From: CAZPQM01 sp964588995
GTDB taxonomy: Bacteria > Pseudomonadota > Alphaproteobacteria > Rickettsiales > UBA8987
Assembly: GCA_964588995.1 (NCBI GenBank)
Contig: CAZPQM010000006.1
Location: 1 to 64,000 of the forward strand
Length of the DNA: 64,000 nt
Direction: 5' to 3'
Below, piece after piece: positions 1 to 7,885 of this stretch (positions within the stretch are counted from its first letter, which is position 1; the number at the start of each line of letters is the position of its first letter). The position numbers and the translations under genes were made by a program. The notes under the pieces were generated by a model. The model was given only the letters and a program-made list of their open reading frames with translations. It was not told the DNA's origin and made no database searches.

Positions 1-95
1 TCGTGTTTTCGAACCTTCAGCTCGAAGGGCAAAAACTTACGTGTTCCCTGCGACAGCCGTTTGATTTGTTCGTCAATGCGACGAATTGTCAAGAA

Positions 96-140
96 TGGTG
101 CGCCCGAAAGGATTCGAACCCATGACCTTCTGATCCGTAG
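96..140 (-). pseudogene. 3' half of a split tRNA-Arg gene
   Basis: On the minus strand this reads anticodon loop CTACGGA, the 3' side of the anticodon stem (TCAGA), the T arm with TTCGAAT, the acceptor strand CGGGCGC and an encoded CCA. It has no 5' half next to it. Its acceptor strand is perfectly complementary to the GCGCCCG at 9637-9643, and its anticodon-stem strand pairs with TCTGA there, so the two pieces are halves of one gene. The T stem has one mismatch and one G-T pair, which may be early decay. A mature tRNA cannot come from this half. Confidence 0.85.
134..140. other. Left attachment core (attL), TCCGTAG
   Basis: The 7-bp sequence TCCGTAG is the last stretch shared with the right junction at 9605-9611 and equals the anticodon loop of the split tRNA. 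To its left lies tRNA 3' sequence; to its right unrelated element DNA begins. Seven bases fits the strand-exchange overlap of tyrosine recombinases, for which tRNA anticodon loops are a known target. Confidence 0.75.
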
Positions 141-260
141 CCTAATCGCACACGCATCATCAGCCGTCAGGAAACGCCGTGAAACATAATGAAAATAAGG
201 GCTTGTGGCGAAAGTGTCAATCATCAAAGACACGCAGAAATCATCACCTTTCATCAAGCG

Positions 261-282
261 GTGGTCCCGTGGTGGTTCCACG
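261..282 (+). repeat. Putative integrase arm-binding repeats, left end
   Basis: Two related motifs, GTGGTCCCG (261-269) and GTGGTTCCACG (272-282), lie between the left core and the integrase. The second is repeated exactly near the right core at 9510-9520. Repeats shared by both ends of an element carrying a two-domain tyrosine integrase are expected for arm-type binding sites. Confidence 0.5.
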
Positions 283-436
283 GACTAACCCACTGTTTCG
301 AAAAACTGTGGGTTAGGAATCGGCGTCATGGACTTCATTTATGGACCCACATTCGGTTTCCCAACCTTATGACCGCCGGATCAAAAGGTCCGCTGAAATT
401 CGTTTCCCCGACCTTCTGACGCGCCGTCATGTGGTC

Positions 437-469
437 AAAAAAAAGCCCCGCTGGCTAGACGGGGCTTTT
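437..469 (-). terminator. Rho-independent terminator after the integrase gene
   Basis: An inverted repeat of AAAAGCCCCG and CGGGGCTTTT encloses a short loop. On the minus strand it is followed by a run of T, just past the integrase stop codon. The A-run on the other side may let it act in both directions. Confidence 0.8.
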
Positions 470-494
470 CCGAGGGAGGTAACTATTTTCGAGC

Positions 495-1787
495 TTAGGC
501 GCCGGCCTGTTGCCTGAATTGGTCAAAGTGAATCACCTTACCGTCGGCCGGGATATCTTCCGCCGGCGTATCTGCCGGCTCGGTGTCCGGCGCCGAAGGC
601 TCTGGATCGGCCGGCTTATTGCCCGTCATCACGGCTGCGACAAGCTGGCTTGCTTCTCGCATCGGCTCATCGGCCAGGTGGGCATAACGGTTGGTGGTTT
701 CGGAGCGTTTGTGGCCAAGTATGCCGCCCACCATCGGCAGCGACATGCCAAGGTAAGAAATAGCGACGCTGGCGAAGGTATGTCGCAGGTCATGGATGCG
801 GACGTCATCCAGCCCGGCTTTCGCCCGGAGGCGTATCCATGCATCTTTGGCATTATGCAGCTGCTTGCCCGGATTGCGCTCACTGACAATCACATAAGGG
901 TTATTCTCCAGCGGTGGCGTCCGTTTAAGCACAGCCACGGCCTCACTATTGAGCGGCACATATTTTGCGCCGGTTTTGGAATCGGGAAGCTCCAGCCGGC
1001 TCTGTTCAAAATTCACCCATTCCCATTTCAGGTCTTTAATCTCCCCGATCCGGCAGCCGGTTAAAAGCAGGAGCCGGAAAAGGTTGGTGATATAGATGCT
1101 GGTGGAGCGGTTTTCGTCTTCGGTGTTCAAGACGGCAAACAGGCGCCTTATTTCATCCTGCGTTAGATAGCGCTCGCGTGAGTGCTCCTTGAATTTACGC
1201 ACGCCCTTACATGGGTTGCTATTTTGTGGCTTATATCCCCATTCCTCGCATAGCTTCATGGCCTTTCTAAGCAGCGACATCATCCGGTTGGCCTGATACG
1301 GCGTTTCCTTATGGTCGATCATGAAGCGCTCGACGTCCAGCTTGGTGATGCTGCGGATTTGTCGGTTGCCTAAATCCTTCAACATCACTTTCCACAAAAA
1401 CTCGTTGCTGGCCTTGGTGCTGGGTTTCAGATAGACGCTACCGTAAAGCTCGTCATACACCTCTTTTATTTCACGCAAGGTTTTGTCTTCCCGCTGCGCC
1501 TTGGATTCCTCGGCCGGGTTTTCACCCTTGGCCACCCGGTAATGATATTCCAGCGCTTTTTCGCGTGCCTGATCCGGTGTCATCGGCGGCTTGCCGATGG
1601 TGAGCTTACGAGTGGTCGCTTTCCGGCCACGGCCGTTGCGGTATTTATACATATAGGAAATAGAGCCTTGTGGGGTGATACGCAGCCCGAAGCCGGGTAT
1701 TTCACTATCCCACACATAATACTCTTTGCCGGTGGTGATGACGGCGTCAACGACGCGCTTGGTCAATTTGGTTTTCTCGTTACGCAT
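495..1787 (-). CDS. Tyrosine-type integrase with DUF4102 arm-binding domain
   Basis: A 430-residue site-specific recombinase that would integrate and excise this element at the tRNA-Arg anticodon loop. An N-terminal DUF4102-type domain (about 1-95) precedes a core-binding domain (about 100-200) and the catalytic domain. The catalytic set is visible: Arg246 in TGCRIGE, Lys271, His332 and Arg335 in HDLRH, His359 in LGHK, and the nucleophile Tyr368. A Pro/Asp/Glu-rich tail (about 390-415) is unusual. A strong Shine-Dalgarno (GGGAGGTGG) precedes the ATG, which overlaps the stop of an upstream reading frame as ATGCGTAA. Nothing suggests it is inactive. Confidence 0.95.
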   Translation of the reverse strand: MRNEKTKLTKRVVDAVITTGKEYYVWDSEIPGFGLRITPQGSISYMYKYRNGRGRKATTRKLTIGKPPMTPDQAREKALEYHYRVAKGENPAEESKAQREDKTLREIKEVYDELYGSVYLKPSTKASNEFLWKVMLKDLGNRQIRSITKLDVERFMIDHKETPYQANRMMSLLRKAMKLCEEWGYKPQNSNPCKGVRKFKEHSRERYLTQDEIRRLFAVLNTEDENRSTSIYITNLFRLLLLTGCRIGEIKDLKWEWVNFEQSRLELPDSKTGAKYVPLNSEAVAVLKRTPPLENNPYVIVSERNPGKQLHNAKDAWIRLRAKAGLDDVRIHDLRHTFASVAISYLGMSLPMVGGILGHKRSETTNRYAHLADEPMREASQLVAAVMTGNKPADPEPSAPDTEPADTPAEDIPADGKVIHFDQFRQQAGA

Positions 1788-2142
1788 GAGCCACCTCCCG
1801 GATTAAGGCTGGGAAGTCACCGAAATGCAGCCGCCTTTGTTTATCGGTGGCCCAATAATGCTCAAGGGTTTTCGGGTTCATGAGCTGCAACCGGCGTAAA
1901 AAAGCCGGTATGTCACCGCTGCGCGCTAAATCCTGCAGCGGAAAACTATCGAAGGCCTGTTCCGCCTTGATGGTAAGCCAGTGATCGCCGGCGGCCGATT
2001 GCTGGACAAAACAAATGTCATCGATGCAAATGGCCGTCCCTATCGGGTGGCGTGGTTTACTGGTAATAAATTGGAGAAAATCGTCGGCGCTGATAGCGAT
2101 GTAAATGCTGTGCTCGGTGAACCTAACGATTTTTACGACCTC
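1780..2142 (-). CDS. Open frame upstream of the integrase, no canonical start
   Basis: The frame is open from a stop at 2143-2145 to TAA at 1780-1782, and its end overlaps the integrase start by 8 bases (ATGCGTAA), a typical translational coupling. Codon use is rich in C- and G-ending codons and the product looks protein-like (LTIKAEQAFDSF, then FLRRLQLMNPKTLEHYW). The only ATG is at 1879-1881 and would leave just 33 residues with no clear ribosome site. The gene may have lost its 5' end or use a rare start. Its position suits a directionality factor, but no helix-turn-helix is evident. A GTG-started frame on the plus strand (1981-2232) overlaps it and seems less likely. I do not recognise the family. 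Confidence 0.4.
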   Translation of the reverse strand, partial: EVVKIVRFTEHSIYIAISADDFLQFITSKPRHPIGTAICIDDICFVQQSAAGDHWLTIKAEQAFDSFPLQDLARSGDIPAFLRRLQLMNPKTLEHYWATDKQRRLHFGDFPALIREVAHA

Positions 2143-2176
2143 TCAATCGACAACCTAACTATGGAGGAATTTCGTT

Positions 2177-2611
2177 ATGTCAGTCCCACCTTTAGATCGT
2201 ATCGCCCAGCTGCTGCAGCCGGGCGGGAATGAAGCACCAAAACCGGATAAAATAGCCGGTTCATGTAAAAGCTATGCTTCCGCGGCGCATAAATCATTTG
2301 CTACCGCCAAGCGCGCGATAGAAAAAATCACCAAACACGATACCACCGCCGGCCGTGAGGCCGATATCGAACAGGCGGCCGTCTTTTCCAGCCTCGCGGT
2401 CATCAATGGCTTTTCAGCGTTAGTGCGGACCTTTGAGCATGCCGGGCAGCCTTATCAAAAAGCCGTGCAATCAGCCTATGCGGTGTTGAACCGCCATCAT
2501 GCGGCGCTGAAAGATGGTGCGGCCGGCGAAGTGCTGGACGGATTACCGGTGGCGGACCTTTTCGGCTGGGAAACACCACTAAAAGAAGGAGGCAGCCATG
2601 ACGGAAAATAA
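2177..2611 (+). CDS. Hypothetical element protein, 144 residues
   Basis: An unrecognised protein. GGAGG lies 9 bases before the ATG. The sequence is Ala/Lys-rich and mostly helical by eye, with a stretch around residues 25-110 containing AAHKSFATAKRAIEKI and an FSALVRTFEHA segment. There is no signal peptide or membrane segment. It opens a rightward early-gene run, and its last codons overlap the next gene by 14 bases, so the two are probably co-translated. Its place beside a GapR-family gene and a replication-type gene suggests an early or DNA-related role, which is inference only. Confidence 0.7.
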   Translation: MSVPPLDRIAQLLQPGGNEAPKPDKIAGSCKSYASAAHKSFATAKRAIEKITKHDTTAGREADIEQAAVFSSLAVINGFSALVRTFEHAGQPYQKAVQSAYAVLNRHHAALKDGAAGEVLDGLPVADLFGWETPLKEGGSHDGK

Positions 2612-2876
2612 CAATACCTGCCGCGTCAATAGCATTGATGGCTCTGAACTTAAGAGCTTTGTCGAGCGTGTGGAGCGGCTCAACGATGATATTTCCGGCT
2701 TTCAGGATGACCGCAAGGCCGTATTTGCCGAAGCGAAGGCGCGCGGCTTTGATCCGGCGATTCTGAAAAAGATTATCCGTATCCGCAAGCGTGACAAGGC
2801 GGAGCTGGACGAGGAACAGGCGCTGCTCGAGATTTATCAACGTGCGCTGGGGATGGATGTGCACCTTAATACGTAG
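2598..2876 (+). CDS. gapR: GapR-family nucleoid protein (DUF2312/UPF0335)
   Basis: A 92-residue protein matching the DUF2312 family in length and core pattern: an SFVERVERL helix, then FAEAKARGFD, then ILKKIIRIRKRDKAE and a terminal EIYQRALG. In Caulobacter, GapR binds overtwisted AT-rich DNA and helps replication and chromosome organisation. This copy lies inside the element, so it is an accessory paralogue that may act on element replication or host DNA topology. It overlaps the upstream gene, and AAGGAGG precedes its ATG. Family assignment is firm; the role of the mobile copy is inferred. Confidence 0.85.
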   Translation: MTENNNTCRVNSIDGSELKSFVERVERLNDDISGFQDDRKAVFAEAKARGFDPAILKKIIRIRKRDKAELDEEQALLEIYQRALGMDVHLNT

Positions 2877-2884
2877 GCGACGAT

Positions 2885-3721
2885 ATGACTTCAAAAACCA
2901 GCCCGCCATACGTTCCAACTTATCCGAAAGACGAGCTCGCCGCGATAGCATTGCTCGACCTTGAAGTCGTGGGTGTTTACTACCGGCTGAAATGGCACTT
3001 GTGGATAAGTGGAGGAAAAACCCAAAATGATGAAAAAATTTTGTCTCGGATGGCGGGTATTCACCTTAATAAGTGGCGAAAACTACGCCCTAAACTGGAG
3101 GGGCAGCTTGTCGAATATGAGGACGGGAGCATCAGCCTTTTGGGGGTGGTAGAAGAGTATGAAAAGGCTACCCAAAAGCGCAGAGTATTGAAAGAGAACG
3201 GGTGCAAGGGTGGTAGACCCAAAAAGAACCCCGAAGCCGCAGAAAATCAGGAAAATGAAAAAGCAAATGGTTTTGACCGGCAAAAACCAGATGGTTTTTC
3301 AAATGAAAACCAAAATGGTGCGTCGTTTGGTTCCGATTTGCAAAAGCACTCATCATCATCACCAAACCATAATCAAATAAAAAAGATGGATGATGACCCG
3401 CCCGGAAATGTGGATAACTCCCGACGGCGCGGCACGACGAACGGTTTTCAAAGTCTCGGCACGATGATCGGACATTTTGAGGACGATTCGCTGCTCAAGG
3501 TGCGGCAGGTTTTCAACGAGCACGGCTTGAGGCCTCCACCGGACTGGCATGTGCTGAATCAGTGGGTGCAATTTGGCGCTGATATGGACCGGGATATTTT
3601 ACCGGTGCTGCAGCAAGTCTGTGCACGGGTGGCGCAGAAAGGCGTAAGCCCCCCTAAATCATTCAACTATTTCGAGGATGCGGTAACGCGGCAAATCAAT
3701 AAACATGCAGGGAATTTTTGA
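2885..3721 (+). CDS. YdaU-like (DUF1376-type) phage replication protein
   Basis: A 278-residue protein. The first 90 residues resemble DUF1376/YdaU proteins: PTYPKDELAAIALLDLEVVGVYYRLKWHLW cut short here, followed by a winged-helix-like stretch and a basic, Asn/Lys-rich linker (about 105-180). Such proteins are found in phage early regions and are thought to organise replication or helicase loading. The C-terminal part (about 190-278) is a separate helical domain containing FNEHGLRPPPDWHVLNQW. The gene starts 8 bases after the GapR-like gene and its stop overlaps the next ATG by one base. Confidence 0.65.
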   Translation: MTSKTSPPYVPTYPKDELAAIALLDLEVVGVYYRLKWHLWISGGKTQNDEKILSRMAGIHLNKWRKLRPKLEGQLVEYEDGSISLLGVVEEYEKATQKRRVLKENGCKGGRPKKNPEAAENQENEKANGFDRQKPDGFSNENQNGASFGSDLQKHSSSSPNHNQIKKMDDDPPGNVDNSRRRGTTNGFQSLGTMIGHFEDDSLLKVRQVFNEHGLRPPPDWHVLNQWVQFGADMDRDILPVLQQVCARVAQKGVSPPKSFNYFEDAVTRQINKHAGNF

Positions 3722-4308
3722 TGGCACGAAAAAAGAAAAATAGGAAAAAAACAACCGTCCGCCTTACGCCGGATGTGAGCAAGTCGGATTTACCACTACC
3801 ACCGCGAGCCTATGACTTTGGCACGCCGGAATTATGGGACCGCTGCCGGATGATCAAGGAACGGGTGGACGAGCACACGGTGCGCGCCCGCAATCTGGAT
3901 TCAAGCTGGCCTATCGACCGTTATCACGCACGCGGCTATATCAACGATTATCAGCATGGCGCGGCACAACGAATTTACCGCGATTTTACCATTGGCGGCG
4001 CCGGGCCGCGCTATGCCGGTGCATGGCCAGACCCGTCTCGATTGCCGCATAACAAGGGCCAGTACCGTGATGACGGTATGAGCAATTCACAGGCGCAGCA
4101 TCTTAGCGATTTTCGGGACGCCTATGCCTCGCTCAATTATGAGGCCGGGTTGATCGTCTGGTATGTGGTGTGCGTGGGCGTGGAAATCGGGCTGTATGAA
4201 CAGGCCGGCGATGAATGCGGCGCATGGCGCAAAGGCTATGGTATGACTCGTTTGCGGGAGGCGCTGGACGACCTGGTACGGTTTTATAAGGAGAAAAAGC
4301 GGCGATAA
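3721..4308 (+). CDS. Hypothetical phage-type protein
   Basis: A protein of about 195 residues with a very basic N-terminus (ARKKKNRKKTTVRL) followed by a helical body rich in Arg, Tyr and Trp. The ATG at 3721 is preferred over a TTG one codon earlier because it forms the common TGATG overlap with the stop of the YdaU-like gene. No membrane segment or catalytic motif is obvious. The position after a replication gene and the basic start fit a nucleic-acid-binding early protein, but the family is not recognised. Confidence 0.65.
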   Translation: MARKKKNRKKTTVRLTPDVSKSDLPLPPRAYDFGTPELWDRCRMIKERVDEHTVRARNLDSSWPIDRYHARGYINDYQHGAAQRIYRDFTIGGAGPRYAGAWPDPSRLPHNKGQYRDDGMSNSQAQHLSDFRDAYASLNYEAGLIVWYVVCVGVEIGLYEQAGDECGAWRKGYGMTRLREALDDLVRFYKEKKRR

Positions 4309-4346
4309 TCTTGTCGTCTTGCAGAATTACTTGTAAAGTGGCGGAC

Positions 4347-4499
4347 ATGGAAAAAGAACAATATGAAATTGCTCAATTACTTCGCAGGTCCCTAGCCGAA
4401 GGGGATTATACCCCTTTGACAGAGCATGATATTCAAAGCGTACGCGATTTGCTGAAAAACAAAGAAAAACAGCAGCATCAACCCTTTTTCCTTGCTTGA
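4347..4499 (+). CDS. Small hypothetical protein, 50 residues
   Basis: A short charged protein, with YEIAQLLRRSLAEGDYTPL followed by a second helix VRDLLKNKEK. The ATG at 4347 is preferred over an upstream alternative start at 4311 because the extra residues (Cys-rich, SSCRITCKVAD) look non-coding. It ends 69 bases before the ATPase gene. The size and two-helix layout would suit a small regulator, but nothing specific is visible. Confidence 0.45.
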   Translation: MEKEQYEIAQLLRRSLAEGDYTPLTEHDIQSVRDLLKNKEKQQHQPFFLA

Positions 4500-4523
4500 G
4501 AAAAGGCTGGTTTTTTATCTAAG

Positions 4524-4563
4524 TTTCGACTATTCTATACCTTGATGTATTAAATAGTCGAAA
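4524..4563. promoter_or_regulatory. Inverted repeat upstream of the DUF4143 ATPase gene
   Basis: TTTCGACTATT (4524-4534) is repeated inverted as AATAGTCGAAA (4553-4563), ending 5 bases before the ATPase start codon. An 11-bp perfect repeat so close to the start suggests an operator or an RNA hairpin in the leader. Confidence 0.5.
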
Positions 4564-4568
4564 TAATT

Positions 4569-5789
4569 ATGGATATCAAACGCACATTATCGGACCATAT
4601 TTTAGAAACCAGCAAGCATTTTAAGGTGGTGCTGCTCACCGGGCCAAGGCAGGTGGGAAAAACCACCTTGCTGCGTACACTGGCGAAGAAAAGCCGCTCA
4701 TACGTCACGCTGGATGACCTGGATGCGCGCGCAGCCGCAGAGCAGGACCCGGCCGCTTTTATCAGCCGCTTGTCGTTTCCGGTGTTGATTGACGAAGTAC
4801 AATACGCGCCGAGCCTGTTCTCCTATATCAAGATGAAGGTGGATGAAGACAAAAAGCCCGGGCAGTTCTGGCTTACCGGTTCGCAGCAATTTGCCATGAT
4901 GAAAAATATCTCCGACTCGCTGGCCGGCCGTGTGGCGATTCTTGATATGCAGGGCATTTCGCTGGCCGAGGAAGAAAAGCGCCCGAAGACGCCGCCTTTT
5001 ATACCAACGGAAGAAGTGCTTCTCGCACGCCGGAAAATAGCAAAGCCGCTCAACGCTCAAGAAGTCTATACCAAAATCTGGCGCGGCTCGTTCCCGGATG
5101 TGGTGGTAGCGAACGGCAAGAATTGGGAGACGTTCTACGCCTCGTACCTCACCAGCTATACGGAAAAGGACGTGCGCGATTACCACCGTGTCGATGATTT
5201 GATGCAGTTTCGTAAATTCATGCAGGTGGTAGCCAGCCGCACCGGACAAATGCTGAATTACAGTACCATTGCCAATGATGTAGGCGTGGCCATGAAAACG
5301 GTCAAAACATGGTTTAACGTGTTGGAGGCCACGGGGCTGGTTGCCGTTATTCAGCCTTATTTCAATAACCTCACCAAGCGGGCAGTAAAAACCCCAAAAT
5401 TTCATTTTCTGGATACGGGTCTAAGCTGTTATCTCACCGGCTGGGTGACACCAGAGGTGTTGGAAAAAGGCGCGATGGCGGGGGCGATGCTGGAAACGTA
5501 TGTGGTGTCTGAAATTCTGAAATCCTACATCCATAATGGCAAGCAGCCGCATCTCTATTACTATGCGGATAAGGACAAGCGCGAGGTGGATTTACTGATT
5601 GAGGAAGCCGGAAAGCTGCACCCGATTGAGGTCAAGAAATCATCCTCTGTCCGCAATATGAATTTCAAGGGCTTTGATTTTCTGGAAAACGCCAAGGCCG
5701 ATATCGGGCACGGCGCGGTGATCTGTTTAACGGATAAATTACTGCCGATGGGTGAAGGCATCGACGCGGTGCCAGTGGGATACATCTAG
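4569..5789 (+). CDS. AAA-family ATPase with DUF4143 C-terminal domain
   Basis: A 406-residue P-loop protein of the AAA_14/DUF4143 type. Walker A is GPRQVGKTT (25-33) and Walker B is VLIDEVQ (72-78). The winged-helix-like middle and the C-terminal DUF4143 region, ending with a nuclease-like fold containing REVDLLIEEAGKLHPIEVK (about 338-356), are complete. The D, E and VK spacing there resembles PD-(D/E)xK nucleases, which is common in this family. The biological role is unknown; such genes are scattered and often mobile. It stands alone between phage early and tail genes, with its own inverted repeat upstream and a terminator downstream, so it is likely cargo. Confidence 0.85.
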   Translation: MDIKRTLSDHILETSKHFKVVLLTGPRQVGKTTLLRTLAKKSRSYVTLDDLDARAAAEQDPAAFISRLSFPVLIDEVQYAPSLFSYIKMKVDEDKKPGQFWLTGSQQFAMMKNISDSLAGRVAILDMQGISLAEEEKRPKTPPFIPTEEVLLARRKIAKPLNAQEVYTKIWRGSFPDVVVANGKNWETFYASYLTSYTEKDVRDYHRVDDLMQFRKFMQVVASRTGQMLNYSTIANDVGVAMKTVKTWFNVLEATGLVAVIQPYFNNLTKRAVKTPKFHFLDTGLSCYLTGWVTPEVLEKGAMAGAMLETYVVSEILKSYIHNGKQPHLYYYADKDKREVDLLIEEAGKLHPIEVKKSSSVRNMNFKGFDFLENAKADIGHGAVICLTDKLLPMGEGIDAVPVGYI

Positions 5790-5916
5790 ACCTTAAGCGG
5801 GAAGCGGCTCTCGTAACTCTTGTATTGCAAGCGAGGTGCAACTCGATTTATGCTTTTCAGGAAAGTGAAAAATTGCCCGTCGGGCGGTAGTCCCGACTAA
5901 AAATAATAATATGTCC

Positions 5917-5941
5917 AGCCGCTTAACCGCGGCTTTTTTTA
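5917..5941 (+). terminator. Rho-independent terminator before the tail module
   Basis: AGCCGC and GCGGCT form a stem around a 6-base loop, followed by eight T residues. It lies about 130 bases past the ATPase stop and 22 bases before the minor tail gene. Confidence 0.8.
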
Positions 5942-5962
5942 TGCCTAAATCCCGGAAAAACT

Positions 5963-6658
5963 ATGGCTATACCTGCAATCCTCGGTGTTATCGCACGCGG
6001 CGCAGCTGCTCGTGGTGCCGGTGGTATGGCAATTCGCAGCACCTTATTTGATGCACTCGGCCCCGGCGGTGGCCCCGTTATCACGCAAGCCCCGCAGATG
6101 GACTATAAGGTCAAAAGCAACATCGACGAGGTGGTGCGGGACTTGCGGGCGGTTAATAGCAAGGTAATTGATAAGGCGGTGGTACGTACCTTAAACCGTG
6201 TCATCACCTCATGCAAAAGCACGGGCGTGAAGGCTATCGCCAAAGAGACGGGCCTCAAACAGAAAACCGTCCGGCCAAAGGTCGAGCTGGAGAAGGCCAA
6301 CTTTTTGAAGCAGGAAGCGCACGCTGTACCAAGCGGCCGGCCGTTCCGGATGATACATTTCAACGCAAGACAAACCGCTGCTGGTGTGAGTGCCAATGCC
6401 TGGGCGGTCAAGCGGGTGTACCCTCACACCTTTATCGCAGATGTGGCGGCCGGCTCCGGCCGGACCGAAGGCGTCTTTGTCCGCAAAACTGCAGAGCGCT
6501 ACCCTATCCGGCAGCTATACGGCCCGGGCGTGAAGCAGACATTCGCCAAGCCGCATATACTTAAGGTTTTAGAAAATCGCGCAGACGATCGGTTCAATAA
6601 AGAGTTTGAAGCGAACCTGAAATTCTACATGGAAAAAGAGAAAGCCCGGCGTCGATAA
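5963..6658 (+). CDS. Prophage minor tail protein Z family
   Basis: A 231-residue protein matching the phage minor tail protein Z (GPZ) pattern. A hydrophobic start is followed by a helix DYKVKSNIDEVVRDLRAV, then KAVVRTLNRV, and a basic C-terminus. Family members are structural or assembly parts of siphovirus and lambdoid tails. It appears full-length. It stands apart from the tail tube and chaperone genes, with a ParB-like gene between them, which is not a normal phage order and fits internal deletions. It follows a terminator, so it needs its own promoter, none of which I can define. Confidence 0.75.
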   Translation: MAIPAILGVIARGAAARGAGGMAIRSTLFDALGPGGGPVITQAPQMDYKVKSNIDEVVRDLRAVNSKVIDKAVVRTLNRVITSCKSTGVKAIAKETGLKQKTVRPKVELEKANFLKQEAHAVPSGRPFRMIHFNARQTAAGVSANAWAVKRVYPHTFIADVAAGSGRTEGVFVRKTAERYPIRQLYGPGVKQTFAKPHILKVLENRADDRFNKEFEANLKFYMEKEKARRR

Positions 6659-6806
6659 CGCCGTAGGCCGCATTTTGCCTAGCGTTACAGCGGTTGTAAG
6701 GTTCTTCCGAGGGCATAACTTGCGGGTGCGCGGCGGCGCAGGATTCTTCTAGGTACAAAAATTTACAAAGCGTTTCGTTTCGTTTTCCAACCCATAAGGA
6801 GGCATC

Positions 6807-7361
6807 ATGGACATACAGGAATTAGCCTTAAAGGACGTCATCCCATACGCCCGGAACCCGCGGAATAACAAGGCTTCCGTCGATAAGGTGGCGGCTTCAA
6901 TAAAGGAGTTCGGGTTTAAGCAACCCATCGTTGTTGATAGCGAAATGGTCATTATTGCGGGCCATACACGCTACCTTGCAGCGAAGAAACTGAAATTGAA
7001 AAAGGTACCGGTGGTGGTGGCAAAGGACCTCACGCCAGCGCAGGTGAAAGCGTATCGCATCGCCGATAACCGAACCCATGAAGATAGCACATGGGACGAG
7101 GAAATGCTGGCGCTGGAGCTTGAGGAAATTAACAAAACCGATGAGCTGGACATTGCGCTGACCGGTTTCGACAAGAAGGAACTTGAGCAGTACCTGCATC
7201 TTGAAAGCGTCCCGGATGATGAGCCGGACGAACCTGAAGACGATGATCATTACAAAGAGCAATATGGCGTCATTGTCGTGTGTGACGATGAAGACATGCA
7301 GGAGGAAGTTTACGCCAAGCTGAAGGAGCAAGGCTATAACTGCAAGGTGGTGGTGACATGA
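6807..7361 (+). CDS. ParB/sulfiredoxin-fold nuclease-like protein
   Basis: A 184-residue protein with an N-terminal ParB-like domain: VIPYARNPRNN, then IKEFGFKQPIVVD and the signature AGHTRYLAAK (51-60). In phages this domain is often fused to a DNA methylase or encoded near the terminase; here the methylase part is absent. The C-terminal tail is strongly acidic (about 135-155) and ends in a small alpha/beta piece. AAGGAGG precedes the ATG. Its stop overlaps the next start codon as ATGA, a normal pairing with the P-loop gene that follows. The role may be DNA recognition before packaging. Confidence 0.75.
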   Translation: MDIQELALKDVIPYARNPRNNKASVDKVAASIKEFGFKQPIVVDSEMVIIAGHTRYLAAKKLKLKKVPVVVAKDLTPAQVKAYRIADNRTHEDSTWDEEMLALELEEINKTDELDIALTGFDKKELEQYLHLESVPDDEPDEPEDDDHYKEQYGVIVVCDDEDMQEEVYAKLKEQGYNCKVVVT

Positions 7362-7852
7362 AAATCGAAGTTCATAACAGCTGCACCGATTTTGATAGTT
7401 ACCGCGCCGCCCGGGTTAAAAGCCTTTTCAATGTTGATACGGGGGCCAATTTTGACTTGGTCGCAGATCTGCCGGTGGATGATAAGGAGTGGCGCATCGG
7501 GCTGGTGGTCGGGCCTTCCGGCTCGGGGAAAACCAGTATCGGCAAGCGCTTCTTCGGTAATGATAAGATTTACGAGCCGGACGACTGGCCGCATGACAAG
7601 CCTATCATTGATGCGATAGCCCCGGAAGATGATTTTGACAAAGTCACCGGAGCGCTATCAGCAGTGGGGCTTGGCACCGTGCCCACCTGGCTGCGTCCTT
7701 ATCCGGACGGCGAAACCTCCGGCGATGTGGAGCTGACCGGCGACGCTATCGTCACCGGTGTAAGCCGTAGCATCCCGTTTGATGGAATCGTGACGATATC
7801 CTTCACCTTCCAAGGCAACGGCGCCTTAACCGTCGGCACCGTTTCCGCATAA
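7358..7852 (+). pseudogene. Chimeric ORF: phage P-loop ATPase fused to tail tube fragment
   Basis: Residues 1 to about 115 look like the start of a phage ABC-type ATPase, with Walker A GPSGSGKTS at 52-60 and the segment AVGLGTVPTWLRPY, which in intact relatives leads into the signature motif. From about residue 116 the sequence becomes the C-terminal end of a major tail tube protein (SGDVELTGDAIVTGVSRS, then SFTFQGNGALTVG). The ATPase lacks its signature motif and Walker B, and the tail protein lacks most of its length. An internal deletion near 7703 joined two distant modules in frame. Neither activity is expected, although the frame is intact and could be translated. Confidence 0.75.
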
Positions 7853-7885
7853 CCCGCAACCCCGTAAATCAATGAGGCCACTATT

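Noticed and set aside
189..419. 76-residue open frame at the left end of the element
   Set aside because: It overlaps the putative arm-binding repeats, has no ribosome site and its product (His, Trp and Phe-rich) does not look like a protein.
1981..2232. GTG-started frame of 83 residues on the plus strand
   Set aside because: It runs through the well-supported ribosome site and start of the next gene, and the opposite-strand frame has better codon use and coupling to the integrase. Not excluded.
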